Assembly: GCF_000340215.1 (NCBI RefSeq)
Contig: NW_006921538.1
Coordinates: forward strand, 3,512,372-3,576,371
From: Pseudocercospora fijiensis CIRAD86
Taxonomy: Eukaryota > Ascomycota > Dothideomycetes > Mycosphaerellales > Mycosphaerellaceae
Direction: 5' to 3'
DNA length: 64,000 nt
Below, piece by piece: positions 1 to 9,958 of this stretch; the stretch's first letter is position 1; each line of letters starts with the position of its first letter. A model generated the notes under the pieces. That model saw only the letters and a list, made by a program, of their open reading frames with translations, had not been told where the DNA came from and ran no database searches. A program made the translations under genes and the position numbers.

Positions 1-433
1 AGGAGCATGAATACGCCGACTGCAACTGGGGAAGCATCAGGAGCAGACAATGGAGGCTGAAATTCGTCAGGAGCATGGGGATGGCGAGTCGACATGAGAG
101 TATCTGCTGCCTGAGCGGGCTGACTCCCACAGCATTCTGCGCAGCTCAAGCTCCCTCTGGCCAAGTGCAGCGAGCGATCGAGAAAGAAAAAGACAACATG
201 GCGTGAAGCAAGAGCGAGGCGGAAGGCCATTATTTTCTCATTTTCTCCCACTGCTCTCACGTTGCAGATAAAGTTACTGCAGCATGTCCGTGGTCAAAAC
301 GCCATTTCCGATAACCCTGCACCACATTTCGCCGGCTCACTTCCAGCATTGTGCCCAGCTGCTCCTTCAGAAGTTCAAACTTCAGATACAGCGTCACCAC
401 TGGTCCACTGGGCTGCAAAGTGCCGTCGGCATC
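1..433. other. Upstream region, no gene recognised
   Basis: No coding region that I can support. Short open frames here run into the 5' side of the gene starting at 434. An in-frame ATG at 284 would add 50 residues without obvious domain character, so I treat this stretch as 5' flank or UTR. Confidence 0.4.
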
Positions 434-1081
434 ATGGTCAAGAGAAAACGTTCGGAAGATGTCACTGCTGCAAGCACACCACTAGTCGACCCTTTGCAGC
501 CCAGTCCAAAGCAGCGCAGAGTTGCAGGTCCCGCCTCACTGCCTGTCAATGGATCTTCGTCTAGCGTCGAGCGAGCCGACATATCAACTCTCTCGTCGCC
601 GGAACCGGAAAAACGACCGCAACAGTCCATTTATGCGGTGACGTACAACTTCAAGGACAGTTCCGGCATTCGCAGCAAATCGGAACTTGCAGGCGTATAC
701 ACCAAAGTCTGGGACGCGAACAAGGCAGCCGCAAAAGTTCTCCTTCGAAAATTGGCCGAGAAGACACACTGCTCAGACCTCGTTTTCTTCGATACTTCTT
801 CGCGCTCCTCCCGATACCTTATACCAGAAGACACCACTCGTCTGGAGAGAAATGTTGCAATTGCGAACATGTCTGGTCGAGGAGGAATAGAGTACAAAGT
901 CAGGTTGAAGCGGGAGGGATTGATGCAGGTCCGAGTAGAACAGAGGAAACTGAACGAAGAGAGCACGGAAAGTGACGATGAATACAGTGACTCTGAGCTG
1001 CCGTACTTGAAAGCAGAGGAGTGGGTCGATTGGTACTCGTACCGCATCGTGAGGGCAGCAGACGACCAAATTGAGGCGTGA
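434..1081 (+). CDS. Hypothetical basic/acidic nuclear protein (215 aa)
   Basis: I do not recognise this protein. I chose the ATG at 434 because the protein then begins with a lysine/arginine-rich stretch (MVKRKR) that looks like a nuclear localisation signal, whereas the longer in-frame start at 284 adds a segment that does not look like conserved protein. A second basic patch (KQRR) lies near residue 25. The first third is Ser/Pro-rich and probably disordered. Residues from about 65 to 165 form a mixed alpha/beta-looking region (YAVTYNFKDSSG onward). The last 50 residues are acidic (EESTESDDEYSDSE) followed by a Trp-containing segment (EEWVDWYSYR). It is a single exon and converges with the STK19 gene. 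Nuclear location is inferred; function is unknown. Confidence 0.55.
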   Translation: MVKRKRSEDVTAASTPLVDPLQPSPKQRRVAGPASLPVNGSSSSVERADISTLSSPEPEKRPQQSIYAVTYNFKDSSGIRSKSELAGVYTKVWDANKAAAKVLLRKLAEKTHCSDLVFFDTSSRSSRYLIPEDTTRLERNVAIANMSGRGGIEYKVRLKREGLMQVRVEQRKLNEESTESDDEYSDSELPYLKAEEWVDWYSYRIVRAADDQIEA

Positions 1082-1501
1082 TGAATCAGAGCTGAAAGAG
1101 AACCAGGAGTGCTACAAGGCCACTTGTGGCAAAAGTCGCCATTTCTTGGCGGCCAACCGTCTTTCTCTTTCTCGCTCGTGACCGCGGCCGTCACTTTCGC
1201 CAGCAATGTCTCAGTCTGCTCGAGCGAGCGGACGACAGCTTCGAAGCTTCGAAGTCGCCACTGGTTTGGGCAAAATTGTGCTCTGCCTCCGCGATTTGAA
1301 GCTTCAACATGACTTGGTTGATAGTCGCCATTTTGATGGGTGATGGTTGTTGATTGGGTTTGACAGACAACCGGAAGTTTTGTTGACAGTCTGAAAGAAT
1401 ATCGTTGCGATTTCGAGAGAAGACTAGAAGTACGCAGCAGTGCTAGCCGTACGTATGTGCCTCAGGCACCGTAGCGGAAAGGCGGTCCATTTAACATTAC
1501 G
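1082..1501. other. Convergent intergenic region
   Basis: Lies between the 3' ends of the flanking genes. No coding region or RNA gene recognised; presumably 3' UTRs and terminators of both genes. Confidence 0.5.
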
Positions 1502-2662
1502 TTACAGACCACGAACCGCCACGCCTACACTGCCAGTCTCAAAGAGCTGTAGGTCGCCGGTCCCTACGCATTCAGCCAGCAACCACTCGCCATCGAGTCC
1601 GTGAAACTGCTGGAACTTGCGTGTTTGCCCTGGCAGCACGCCAGTCCAATCACCCCGCAGGAGTTTTGCCTTGCTCGCAGGGTCGTTAGGAACATTGCCG
1701 TTCCATTTTTCTATGAGCATGTCCCATGCAGCCTCCTTGTACCGCGGCGAAAGCTGCTTGAGCAAGAAAAGTAACCGCGCACGCCCTTCAGTCATAAGCT
1801 TCAGGTAGGCGCCCATGGAGGGTAGACTGAACATCATGACTTCTGTTCGCAGCGCCGCGGCGGATAGTCGACTCTCCTTCGTTGCGAGCATGCTTCCACC
1901 TCCTCCGCTGTCCTGAATAGCAGCATAGCCTCCGACCGCAGCAAGCGAGCCGGTGGCAGCTGACGACCCAGCTCTCGCAATTGCACCCTCGGCAGCTCCA
2001 GTCGGACGCGCAAAACTGCTGGTATGACTCGTTGTCAACGCGCCAGGATTCGCCAAAAAGCCAGCTCCGACCAGCGATCGCTTCTCAGCCTGCGAAAGTG
2101 AGGCTACGGGAGCAGAGCGCTCTGTCGGATTGTCGTCCAGAAGTGCCATGTACTTCTGCTTCGTCTCCTCCTCTATCGACTCATCTTGCCACAATCTGTC
2201 CTTCCAATCTGCTACAAGAGCCACCGCCTCACCGACCGACGAGCCGCCTTTGCCACGACCAGGAATGCTGATCCGGCGCACCTTGCCTTGTGCAGCAAGG
2301 CGTGCAAGCTCACGGTCTGTCTCCGTGCTGGACGAGCTCAAGGCGTGTAGGTGAGCGAGCGAGACCACTGGTGGAAGACGCTTTCGAAATTGCAGGCATT
2401 CGGCAATTTGCCTACTGTTCATACCAGCGCTTCGCTCGGGTATCTCCTCGAAGGCATGATCTTGGATGTATCGTATCAGATCACACAGGTCTTCGGGAAC
2501 CTCTGCCAATGGGACGCGACGCACGATGCCCTGATCGTCAAGCCGTTGGGCCTGCTTTTCTGCGGCGCTGTTCTCTCTAGAGCCAGATTTCGTTCGTCGA
2601 GCGGCCGAGAATGGTGACGAGCTGGACTTTCGCTTTTGGAGTGGGTTGATTGTCTTCGGCAT
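1502..2662 (-). CDS. STK19 family protein (winged-helix, transcription-coupled repair factor)
   Basis: The 386-residue single-exon product matches the STK19 family in its central block: around residues 90-135 it has LPPVVSLAHLHAL followed by TDRELARLAAQGKVRRISI, the winged-helix-like core. A hydrophobic C-terminal part (residues about 270-350) contains the conserved FSLPSMGAYLKLM and ARLLFLLKQLSPRYKE segments. The first 40 residues are basic and Ser-rich. STK19 was long named a kinase, but no kinase motifs are visible here. Recent work places it in the transcription-coupled nucleotide excision repair complex with CSA, CSB and stalled RNA polymerase II. Baker's yeast lacks it, but many filamentous fungi keep it. 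It is divergent from the acyltransferase gene, with 234 bp between the start codons. An Ala/Gly/Ser-rich stretch near residues 210-255 is probably a fungal-specific loop. Confidence 0.75.
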   Translation of the reverse strand: MPKTINPLQKRKSSSSPFSAARRTKSGSRENSAAEKQAQRLDDQGIVRRVPLAEVPEDLCDLIRYIQDHAFEEIPERSAGMNSRQIAECLQFRKRLPPVVSLAHLHALSSSSTETDRELARLAAQGKVRRISIPGRGKGGSSVGEAVALVADWKDRLWQDESIEEETKQKYMALLDDNPTERSAPVASLSQAEKRSLVGAGFLANPGALTTSHTSSFARPTGAAEGAIARAGSSAATGSLAAVGGYAAIQDSGGGGSMLATKESRLSAAALRTEVMMFSLPSMGAYLKLMTEGRARLLFLLKQLSPRYKEAAWDMLIEKWNGNVPNDPASKAKLLRGDWTGVLPGQTRKFQQFHGLDGEWLLAECVGTGDLQLFETGSVGVAVRGL

Positions 2663-2896
2663 TGCCTACCATCCACGAGAGAGTCATGGCTGGCGATGGG
2701 CGTAGAGTGAAGATTGAAGTTGTAGAACGGTAGATTGCAGCCGACGTGTTGGCATGTGCGCCGATGACGTAGTTCAAGCGCAGCAGCGCCGTGCTTCCAA
2801 AGTCCGATCGAGGAAGCTGCAACCGGCTTCTGGATATTCCAGCCTTCTGCATGAATTCCCGGAACGCCTGCTGTTGCAGAGATATCACCGGTCGCG

Positions 2897-4691
2897 ATGT
2901 CCGCGAGCACACCGAACCCCATCGAGCCGACATACGCCGAAGTAGCAGCAGAGACGGATATCATTGATCGCGAAGATCCGCCCCTGGACGAAAGCGTTAT
3001 CAAAGAACCGCCGCCGCCGCCGCGACTGCGCAACAGCAGCTCACCACGGCCGCTGGGCGAAGTATTCGACGAGCCGACGCCAGGCTCGCCTACTCTGCGC
3101 CACCCCAAAGGCCGGCTGGAAACAAAGAATAGCCAGGACAGCTACGCCAGCGTAGTGCGAGATCGATCGCCGTCAGAGAACGCATTGCCCAATGGCGACG
3201 GTCGAGGCTTGCCGATAAAGACGAATGGGCTGCAAACGCCAATCGAAACTCCCGTGAGAGCGAATGGCAACGGCGCGAGAACACCAGAAATATTTGATGC
3301 GGTCGGCAGCGACGAGACTCCCCGATCTCCAACTCGCCGCGCACACAAGCGCATATCTTCCAAAGATTTGAACGCGGGCGCGAAAAAGGCGAAAGTCATG
3401 GATGGAACTCCAGCGGCAAGGCTCGATTCAAGCGATGTGCTGTATGACCACGTCAGGAACAAGAGCGGCGAGAACCTGGCCTCAATCAAGGTGTCGGACG
3501 ACTACTACCTGAGTCTGCAGCAGCGGGAAGACAAGCCGCCGTCCTCCGAGCCACCGCAGCGGACGAGGAGAGATAGCGAGCTCACGTCTGGACGTCGTGT
3601 AGGTGAGGGATGGAGTCGAAGCAAGATACGATTCGCGCCACTGAATGTGCCTCTGCAGCGGCGATTGCAGACCCTCCTTGTCCTGCTTCATACCCTTTCC
3701 ATCGTGGGTGGTCTGGCGTTCTTCTTCATGCTGTGTGGTGTTCCAATCCTCTGGCCCCTCCTGGTTCCCTACCTGCTATACTGCCTACTCTCGAGAGCGT
3801 CGATCGATGGCAAGCTTTCGCAGCGATCAGACTGGCTTCGATCAAGCAAGATCTGGTCACTATTTGGTTCCTACTTTCCAGCACGTTTGCACCGTAGTCA
3901 GCCACTAGAACCGACTCGGAAGTACATCTTTGGCTACCATCCGCACGGCATTATCAGCCATGGTGCGTTTGCAGCATTTGCGACCGAAGCATTGGGCTTC
4001 AGTCAGCTTTTCCCAGGCATAACCAACACACTCTTGACTTTGGACTCGAATTTCCGCATACCGCTCTACCGCGATTACGCTCTCCGCATGGGACTTGCAT
4101 CGGTCAGTCGTGAGAGCTGCGAAAACATCTTGTCACACGGTGGACCGAATGGTGAGGGCATGGGGAGGGCTATCACCATCGTGGTCGGAGGAGCTCGCGA
4201 GTCTCTCGATGCGAAGCCATACACTTTACGCCTCGTCCTGAAGCGCCGGAAAGGATTCGTCAAGCTCGCCATCAGAACAGGCGCTGATTTGGTACCCATT
4301 CTTGCTTTCGGTGAGAATGACCTTTACGATCAATTCGATGCGAGCAGCCATCCCTACGTACATAAAGCGCAGCTGCTTGTCAAGAAGTTCATGGGGTTCA
4401 CGGTGAGCTTCATTTACCCGTTCAGATCTTTCACATATACTGACTCTTTCGCAGGTTCCTCTCTTCCATGCTCGCGGTGTCTTCAACTACGACGTCGGCA
4501 TGATGCCATACCGCAGACCCATCAATATCGTCGTCGGCAGACCAATCCCGATCATCCAGGCCAAAACTCCTGACCCCTCGTACGTGGACAAAATACACGC
4601 CAAGTATGTTGAAGAATTAGAAAGAATATGGGATGACTGGAAAGACACTTTTGCGAGAAATCGGCAGGGAGAACTGGAAATTGTGGAGTAA
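2897..4691 (+). CDS. Diacylglycerol O-acyltransferase, DGAT2/Dga1 family
   Basis: Exons 2897-4402 and 4455-4691 (580 aa). The 52-bp intron (GTGAGC to TTTCGCAG, phase 0) was placed so that the C-terminal family sequence continues after MGFT with VPLFHARGVFNYD. The enzyme transfers an acyl chain from acyl-CoA to diacylglycerol, the last step of triacylglycerol synthesis in the ER and lipid droplets. About 230 N-terminal residues are proline/serine-rich and probably disordered. Near residues 255-300 there are one or two membrane segments (LLVLLHTLSIVGGLAFFF). The catalytic signature YHPHGI follows at about residue 350, then the family blocks with GGARE, RRKGFVKLA and MPYRRPINIVVGRPI. The N-terminal extension is longer than in yeast Dga1 (418 aa), a common fungal feature. 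It shares a short divergent promoter with STK19. Confidence 0.9.
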
Positions 4692-5342
4692 GAATGGAAA
4701 GTCTCGCATACCAAGTGGGAGGCAAGTGTACTTATATTTTATGACCTGAATGAGCGACAGCGACAGAATTGTACATGAAACAGGACAGAGATTTTGAGCA
4801 GCATACATTTTCAAGCATCAGAATTGCGCCTCGGAACGTTTGCGCTGCCACTCATTCATCAGTGGATCGGTGGTTGTTATCTCTTGTGACTCCATCGGCA
4901 CCTTACGAGAAACCAAAGTTTTTGGGTTCTAGGGGGAGGAGTATAGTCGCAAGGCTGGAACTAGATGGAACTCATAGAAGAGCACCACCACCAGGCATTG
5001 CTTCTGACGGAGGGCACCACTATGATTTGGCACCACTGTGATTCACGGGCGGTGGCCCAATTTTTTTGGTTCCAGCCTTGCGACCATGTCTGCTGGAGCA
5101 ATGAGCAAAGCCAAGAGATCGTGTACGCTCGATGATAGCCATGGCCATCGTGCGGAGAGAGAGATCACCCTGCGCCAACATTTGAGCAGACATTTACGGG
5201 CACCAATGGCATAGACACAAGCCTTGACAACCCTACATCATCTCCAAATCACAGAGCCAATCCTATGAGAACAGCAATGCAGCACATCAGTCATACCCCG
5301 TTCATTCATACTTTACAGCTTCGCTTTCCCTCCGTCATCTAG
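4692..5342. other. Convergent intergenic region
   Basis: About 650 bp between two gene 3' ends. A short open frame at 4769-5041 has no recognisable features. I see no gene, RNA or repeat here. Confidence 0.5.
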
Positions 5343-6937
5343 TCAATCGACCAAGATCTTGCTCTCCAGCTCGCCGTAATGTTCAAAGAAGCTGTCAAAA
5401 AGATTTACTGCATGTTCAGGGTCGTACGCGCCACCTGTCTCCCGGATTGAATGCATCGACAATTGCGCGTTGCCAACATCAATGGTCCTCGCACCCAGGG
5501 CCGCGCTGAGCATTGGACCGATTGTGCTGCCGCATCGAAAATCATTTCTCACCACGAAGAGCTGAAGCGGTACACCTTCTTCCGCTGTCTTTGCCTCCGG
5601 CAGCTGCCAAGATGCAGCCTTGGCTCGCCTGGCACATTCCTGGAGGAGCACGATTCCTGGCGAGTTCGTGGCATACCGTACATTCGCATTAATTTTGATG
5701 ACTGTGCCTTCGTTCATGTGCGGCCTGTGTTCTGACTCGTACGATCCACCATAGTTCGGGTTAACGGAGTGTGCCATGTCGGCGCTGATCAGGAAACTCG
5801 TGGATAGAGACTGCTCGTATGATGTGCTGTTGTCCACGGTGGCGTCACCGTTTACGTTCTCGTAGCTCTTTTCGCTGTCCTCAGGCGACGGCGGAAGGCA
5901 AGATAGTCGGCGAATGACTGCAGGCAGCATGTTGCCGTGTGCACCTTGTGCTGACTGAGAGCCGATCTCTTCATGATCAAAGCATGCAATCAGGCGAATG
6001 GTCGAGTCATCCTTCAGAGCCGCATTATCTTTCAGCGACTGAATGAGGCCCTCAACCGCGCAGTATGTCATGCCCAGGTTGTCTAGACGCGCAGAATAAA
6101 CAAACTCGTCGTTAATGCCACCGAGGCACGCGGGCTGGGTATCAAAAAGCACGAGCTCGAAGTCCTCCACGTCCTCCGCCTCGCATCCCGCCTCCTTCGC
6201 AATGAGTTCTACGAGATAAGGATGATGTCTCTGCATCGTGGTCTTCAGAGGCTGGAAGCCCGCGTTCTTCTGCTTCTCCGTCTCCTCTTTCTTGATATCC
6301 TCTGCAGACTTTCTTTGCCGATTGAGCTCTGCTGTGACCAGGCCTAGCACTGGGAACAGCTGTGCCTCTTTGTTGTATGGCTCAAACGGCTGGCCGAAAT
6401 GCACCGCGAGGTTCGGTATCCGACAGACAGGCTTACTGATTTTCGCTAGTCGCTGCTCCACCACGCCTTCCTTGCTCTTCACCATCACTCTACCGGCCAC
6501 ACCAAGATCACGGTCGAACCAGGTATGCCACATGCCACCGCCATAGAGCTCAACGCCAACTTGTAGAAAGCCATCCGCTGATCGCTTCGAGACTGGCTTG
6601 ATTCGGAGGCAGGGAGAATCGGTGTGAGCGCCAACCATGGCAATGGGATTGCCTGGCTTCCATTTGTGTCCGATGGCGAAGGCGACAATCGTGCTACCAT
6701 TTCGAGTGAGGTAATATTTGCCCCCGGCTTGGAGTGTTTGATTCCACGAGTCTCGTTCCTGCAACATGGATTAGTGGCTTGTTCGGAAGAGTTGATGACC
6801 TTGATGGCCCTTTATTTTACTTTTATTGGCTTAAATCCTGCCTTCTCGAGACGTTCGATCGAGCTGCGTACAGCGAAGAAAGGCGACGGACTCGCATTGA
6901 GGAACGAGATGAAGTCATTGGCGCGTTGATTGGCCAT
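5343..6937 (-). CDS. Aspartyl aminopeptidase (M18 zinc peptidase, DNPEP/Ape4 type)
   Basis: Exons 6937-6821 and 6758-5343, intron 62 bp (GTAAAA to TTGCAG), 510 aa, close to the family's usual length. The splice joins FKPIK to ERDSWN, the expected family sequence. I chose the ATG giving MANQRAND because the conserved DFISFLNASPSPFFAV block follows at once; an upstream in-frame ATG would add an unsupported leader. M18 motifs are all visible: the metal-binding GAHTDSP (His about residue 84), the RLDNLG block with its bridging Asp, the CFDHEEIGS catalytic and metal Glu pair, SADMAHSVNP, CGSTIGP and the C-terminal MHSIRETGG with the last metal His. It removes N-terminal Asp or Glu from peptides; in yeast, Ape4 is cytosolic and is delivered to the vacuole by the Cvt pathway. 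It is divergent from the DUF202 gene, with 232 bp between starts. Confidence 0.93.
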
Positions 6938-7169
6938 GGTAGACAGCAATCGGATCTTCACCAGCCGTGTATGAGCTGTAGAGCATTCACCTACAATAGG
7001 CCGCAGTCCAAGGCCAAAAAGCATGTGATGGTCGTTCCCGAGTCGTTCGTTGTATTAAAGCCAGTGCTGTGCTGTCAGTGCCAGTCCACTTACACCCGAA
7101 CCCGAACTCGAACCCGACATCCGCAGGCAAACGCCGCTCGCTCCGCGAAGCTGCGCAAATATCAGTGAA

Positions 7170-7631
7170 ATGCTCGGTAGGATCGCCTTCATCCGTCCAG
7201 CGGAGATCAAGAACAGCGCGGAGATCAAGAACAGCGGTTCTGTAGCCCGTGATCTACTTGCCGCTGAGCGCACGTTCTTAGCATGGATTCGGACTGGCTT
7301 GGGATTTATAGCTTTGGGAGTTGCCCTGGAAAAAGTGGAAGCATTCGCAGCCATATCGCCAACTCTGCTCCACCTAGAGAACAGTCGGACGAAGCTCGCA
7401 GCCGGCACATTAGTAGCAGTCGGGAGTCTGACGGTAGCACACGGCACACAACGCTATTTCGGAACATTGAAGAGTCTAGGTCGGGGAATGTTTAGGCCAA
7501 ACATTGCAGGAGCAGGATTGATGGCCGTGACAAGTATAGGAGTAGCGTTCGCTGGCACGCTTCTTATGTTGGAGAACGAGAAACCGAAGCACGGAAATGC
7601 AGATGTAGGCACGCAAACAGAGAAGGATTGA
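7170..7631 (+). CDS. DUF202/YidH family small membrane protein
   Basis: A 153-residue single-exon protein. After a short N-terminal stretch with an imperfect repeat (AEIKNS twice), it has the DUF202 signature AAERTFLAWIRTGLGFIALGV at about residues 31-51, then two further hydrophobic segments (KLAAGTLVAVGSLTVAHG and IAGAGLMAVTSIGVAFAGTLL), giving three predicted membrane spans. The family is found in bacteria and fungi. Related domains occur in the yeast vacuolar VTC complex and in small uncharacterised membrane proteins, so a vacuolar or other endomembrane location is plausible but not shown. The tandem AEIKNS repeat comes from a local 18-bp duplication at about 7203-7238 (GGAGATCAAGAACAGCGC motif twice). 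Confidence 0.8.
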   Translation: MLGRIAFIRPAEIKNSAEIKNSGSVARDLLAAERTFLAWIRTGLGFIALGVALEKVEAFAAISPTLLHLENSRTKLAAGTLVAVGSLTVAHGTQRYFGTLKSLGRGMFRPNIAGAGLMAVTSIGVAFAGTLLMLENEKPKHGNADVGTQTEKD

Positions 7632-7862
7632 AAGGAATATCACGTGTGTGATCATGCCGTTATTTCATGGCAGAGTCTGCACAAGGCTCGAATAGGTCTC
7701 GGAGACAAGAGCCTCCACTTTAGCATCGCTCTAGGTACATGGGTGAAGGAAGACGATGCACACCTCGTCGAGCGGTCTCCTATCGCAACTGGAACTGGTC
7801 GGTCACACACCCATGGAAGATGCACTCGCTCACCTCCTCCTCCGATTACCAAGAATCGACTC

Positions 7863-8579
7863 TCAGCGCAACTCGAGGTGGCTCGACATCATTCCAGAAC
7901 CGCCTCTCTCGAGCATCATTTGCAGTTCCAGCATTCTGTCTCCCTGCCCTGGCATCGTTCCTGGAGTATTGCCATAGATCTTCTCTCCCAGCATTCGCAA
8001 CTTCATTGGCATCGTGTTGTCACCCCAGCTCTCCTGGATGTCTGACTTCTCTTGGGCGCACTGCAGCGCCTGCTTGTTCAGTCGAACGCACTCCTCCAGC
8101 TTCGAGTCAGTCCACCATGGTGGCAAAAATCCAGCCTTGTTCTTCGCTCGACGGATCATGTCGCGGAAGGCTGGCTCGGAGGATGACTCTCCGTTGTAGA
8201 TGGTGCCAGACATGGTGTCTCCCTCAAAGGTGTAGGTGTCTTCCTGACGCATACGCACGATGTCCACGAGGAGCTTGTAGACTTCCTTCTCTGGCCGGTT
8301 GTTTAGGAAGGTGTTGTTTGCAATGCTGGTGAATCCGCCAGCGGTGTTCTTGCTGCCACCAGCCGTACGAGTTGCTGCAGTGTTGCTACTGGCCAGGCGA
8401 CTGCACTCCTTTTTGTGCATCTTCCAGTGAAGTGTCTGGCACTCTCTGTCACAGTAAAGGATCGATCTGCATTTGGCGCACTTCTTGAGTGGCCCACCAG
8501 TCTTTGAACATCTTGCGCACTTTTGCTGGAGCTCTTCAGCATTGATGGAGCCTGCGGTGGAATCTGACATCGTAAGCAA
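7863..8579 (-). CDS. MYND zinc-finger protein
   Basis: A 238-residue protein with an N-terminal MYND finger at about residues 20-60: CARC, then CAKC, YCDREC, and HWKMHKKEC, the full set of Cys/His ligands with the aromatic/Trp spacing typical of the family. MYND fingers bind proline-rich peptides in partner proteins. The rest (FLNNRPEKEVYKLLVDIVRMRQEDTYTFEGD, here divided by family reading rather than search) is a helical domain found in many Pezizomycotina MYND proteins of unknown function. The C-terminus is Met/Gly-rich. The start is either of two closely spaced ATGs (8579 or 8570); the second gives MSDSTAG and looks equally likely. It may act in transcription or protein assembly, but that is not shown. 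Confidence 0.75.
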   Translation of the reverse strand: MLTMSDSTAGSINAEELQQKCARCSKTGGPLKKCAKCRSILYCDRECQTLHWKMHKKECSRLASSNTAATRTAGGSKNTAGGFTSIANNTFLNNRPEKEVYKLLVDIVRMRQEDTYTFEGDTMSGTIYNGESSSEPAFRDMIRRAKNKAGFLPPWWTDSKLEECVRLNKQALQCAQEKSDIQESWGDNTMPMKLRMLGEKIYGNTPGTMPGQGDRMLELQMMLERGGSGMMSSHLELR

Positions 8580-8838
8580 TTTGGACGGACGAACGAAGTG
8601 GAAGCAGATTGCAAAGAGGAAGTTCGGGATGGGTGTGCTTGAAGCGGGACCAAGGTTCAGGCAACAGCAGCGTGTTATATGAACAAGGGCAGGCAGGGCA
8701 GGTCTCAGTTAGACGCGAGTCACGCGACAGCACGCGTTTGTCCTTGCGAGCAGGGATCTCAGCAAACGAGAATTTTCTGGTCAAACAGAACCTCCGAGCC
8801 GGCACCACACATCTTCAGGCCACATTATACAGACTCCC

Positions 8839-9634
8839 TCACACAGATGCGCCTTCCAGCCCATTCGGATCGCTTAGTGGCGTCATCTCAAACTCTTCGC
8901 TGTCCCATTCCTCGCCATACTCAAAGCGGGACGCAGACACCGCTTCTCTGCCGTAGTTCTTCTCGAGCCACTCCTCCATCGACACGATCTGGTCCGTGTA
9001 TTGATCTGCATCATGGAAAAGCTTCGTGCACTCCGTCTCCCGTCGCTGCATCTCGGTAGGATCGTCTTCGCTGTATGCGGCAAGTTGTTTGCGGAGTGTT
9101 TGCAGGTCCGCTTCGAGGACGACCTTCTCGTGCATCAGCTCTGCCCGGCTGTCCTGACCGGCATCCGTCATCGTCTCCTCCCGCTCCAGCTGTGCAGCTC
9201 TCTCGGCGAGCTTGTGGTGCAGATCTTTCACAATGCCGCTGATCTGCTCGTGGTCGCCACGCACCTTCTTGAGGCTGCTGTCGGCCTCACGTCTGGCCTG
9301 GGAGGGAAAACTGAAGAACCAGTTTCCAGATCCGATCTTCTCGCAGCTGATTTTGCTGTCATCTTGAAGTGCTTGGATATAGTCTGGGTGTTGCTGTCAG
9401 CCCCATCGAGCGTGTTGGATCATACAAATGCTTGCTCACCTTTGACCTGAATGCTGCTGACTCCGGCGACTTTGGGAAGCTCTTTCTCGAGGTCTTTGAG
9501 ACTGAAGACCGAGCGCGACCTTTGCATCCAGGTGACGATCTGCGCGAGCTTCAGCGCGTTGCACTGTGTCTTTGGCGCCTGAGATGGTCAGCAATGGGCA
9601 TCGTGCTGATGATGCAAACGGGAATCCAAACCAT
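8839..9634 (-). CDS. MND1: Meiotic nuclear division protein 1 (Mnd1)
   Basis: Built by splicing: exon 9634-9632 (the ATG alone), 9578-9440, and 9383-8839; introns of 53 bp (GTTTGG to CTCAG) and 56 bp (GTGAGC to CCCAG), each with a GCTGAC branch site before the acceptor. The 228-aa product reads MAPKTQCNALKLAQ at the start, then the winged-helix block SVFSLKDLEKELPKVAG, QVKDYIQALQDD and the hallmark CEKIGSGNWFFSFPS. A long coiled coil follows (about residues 85-170), then the family's C-terminal MEEWLEKNYG. Human MND1 is 205 aa and yeast 219 aa. Mnd1 pairs with Hop2 to stimulate Dmc1/Rad51 strand invasion in meiosis, so the gene implies retained meiotic capacity. The second and third exons are secure; the one-codon first exon is an inference from the frame and branch site. 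Confidence 0.85.
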
Positions 9635-9958
9635 GATTCCAGCAGTGAATTTCTCGGGAGACTGGTGCGCCGCCAGCGAAGTCAGAATGCTTTGTGCTGA
9701 GATGAATGCGAAGTGAAGTGATCGTGAGATTTGGAAGTGCGCAGTGGCTGCCTCGACCTGCACTACTGAGGCAAGAGCGATCTAGTGAGTGGAAGTCACG
9801 ACCAGCTATCTGACACGAAGAGAGAAAGCAGTCGGCCAGTCTTTCGGCAATTATCAAAGAGCAGCGAAAGCCAAGCCATGCCGCACGATGGCTCATCCAG
9901 AATGTCCAATGTCTCCCGTTATGTACAGCCCCGTAGCAAGAGGATAAACGCTTCCTCG
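9635..9958. other. Intergenic region, no gene recognised
   Basis: Lies between the Mnd1 start and the transporter's stop codon. Nothing recognisable beyond the presumed Mnd1 promoter. Confidence 0.4.
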
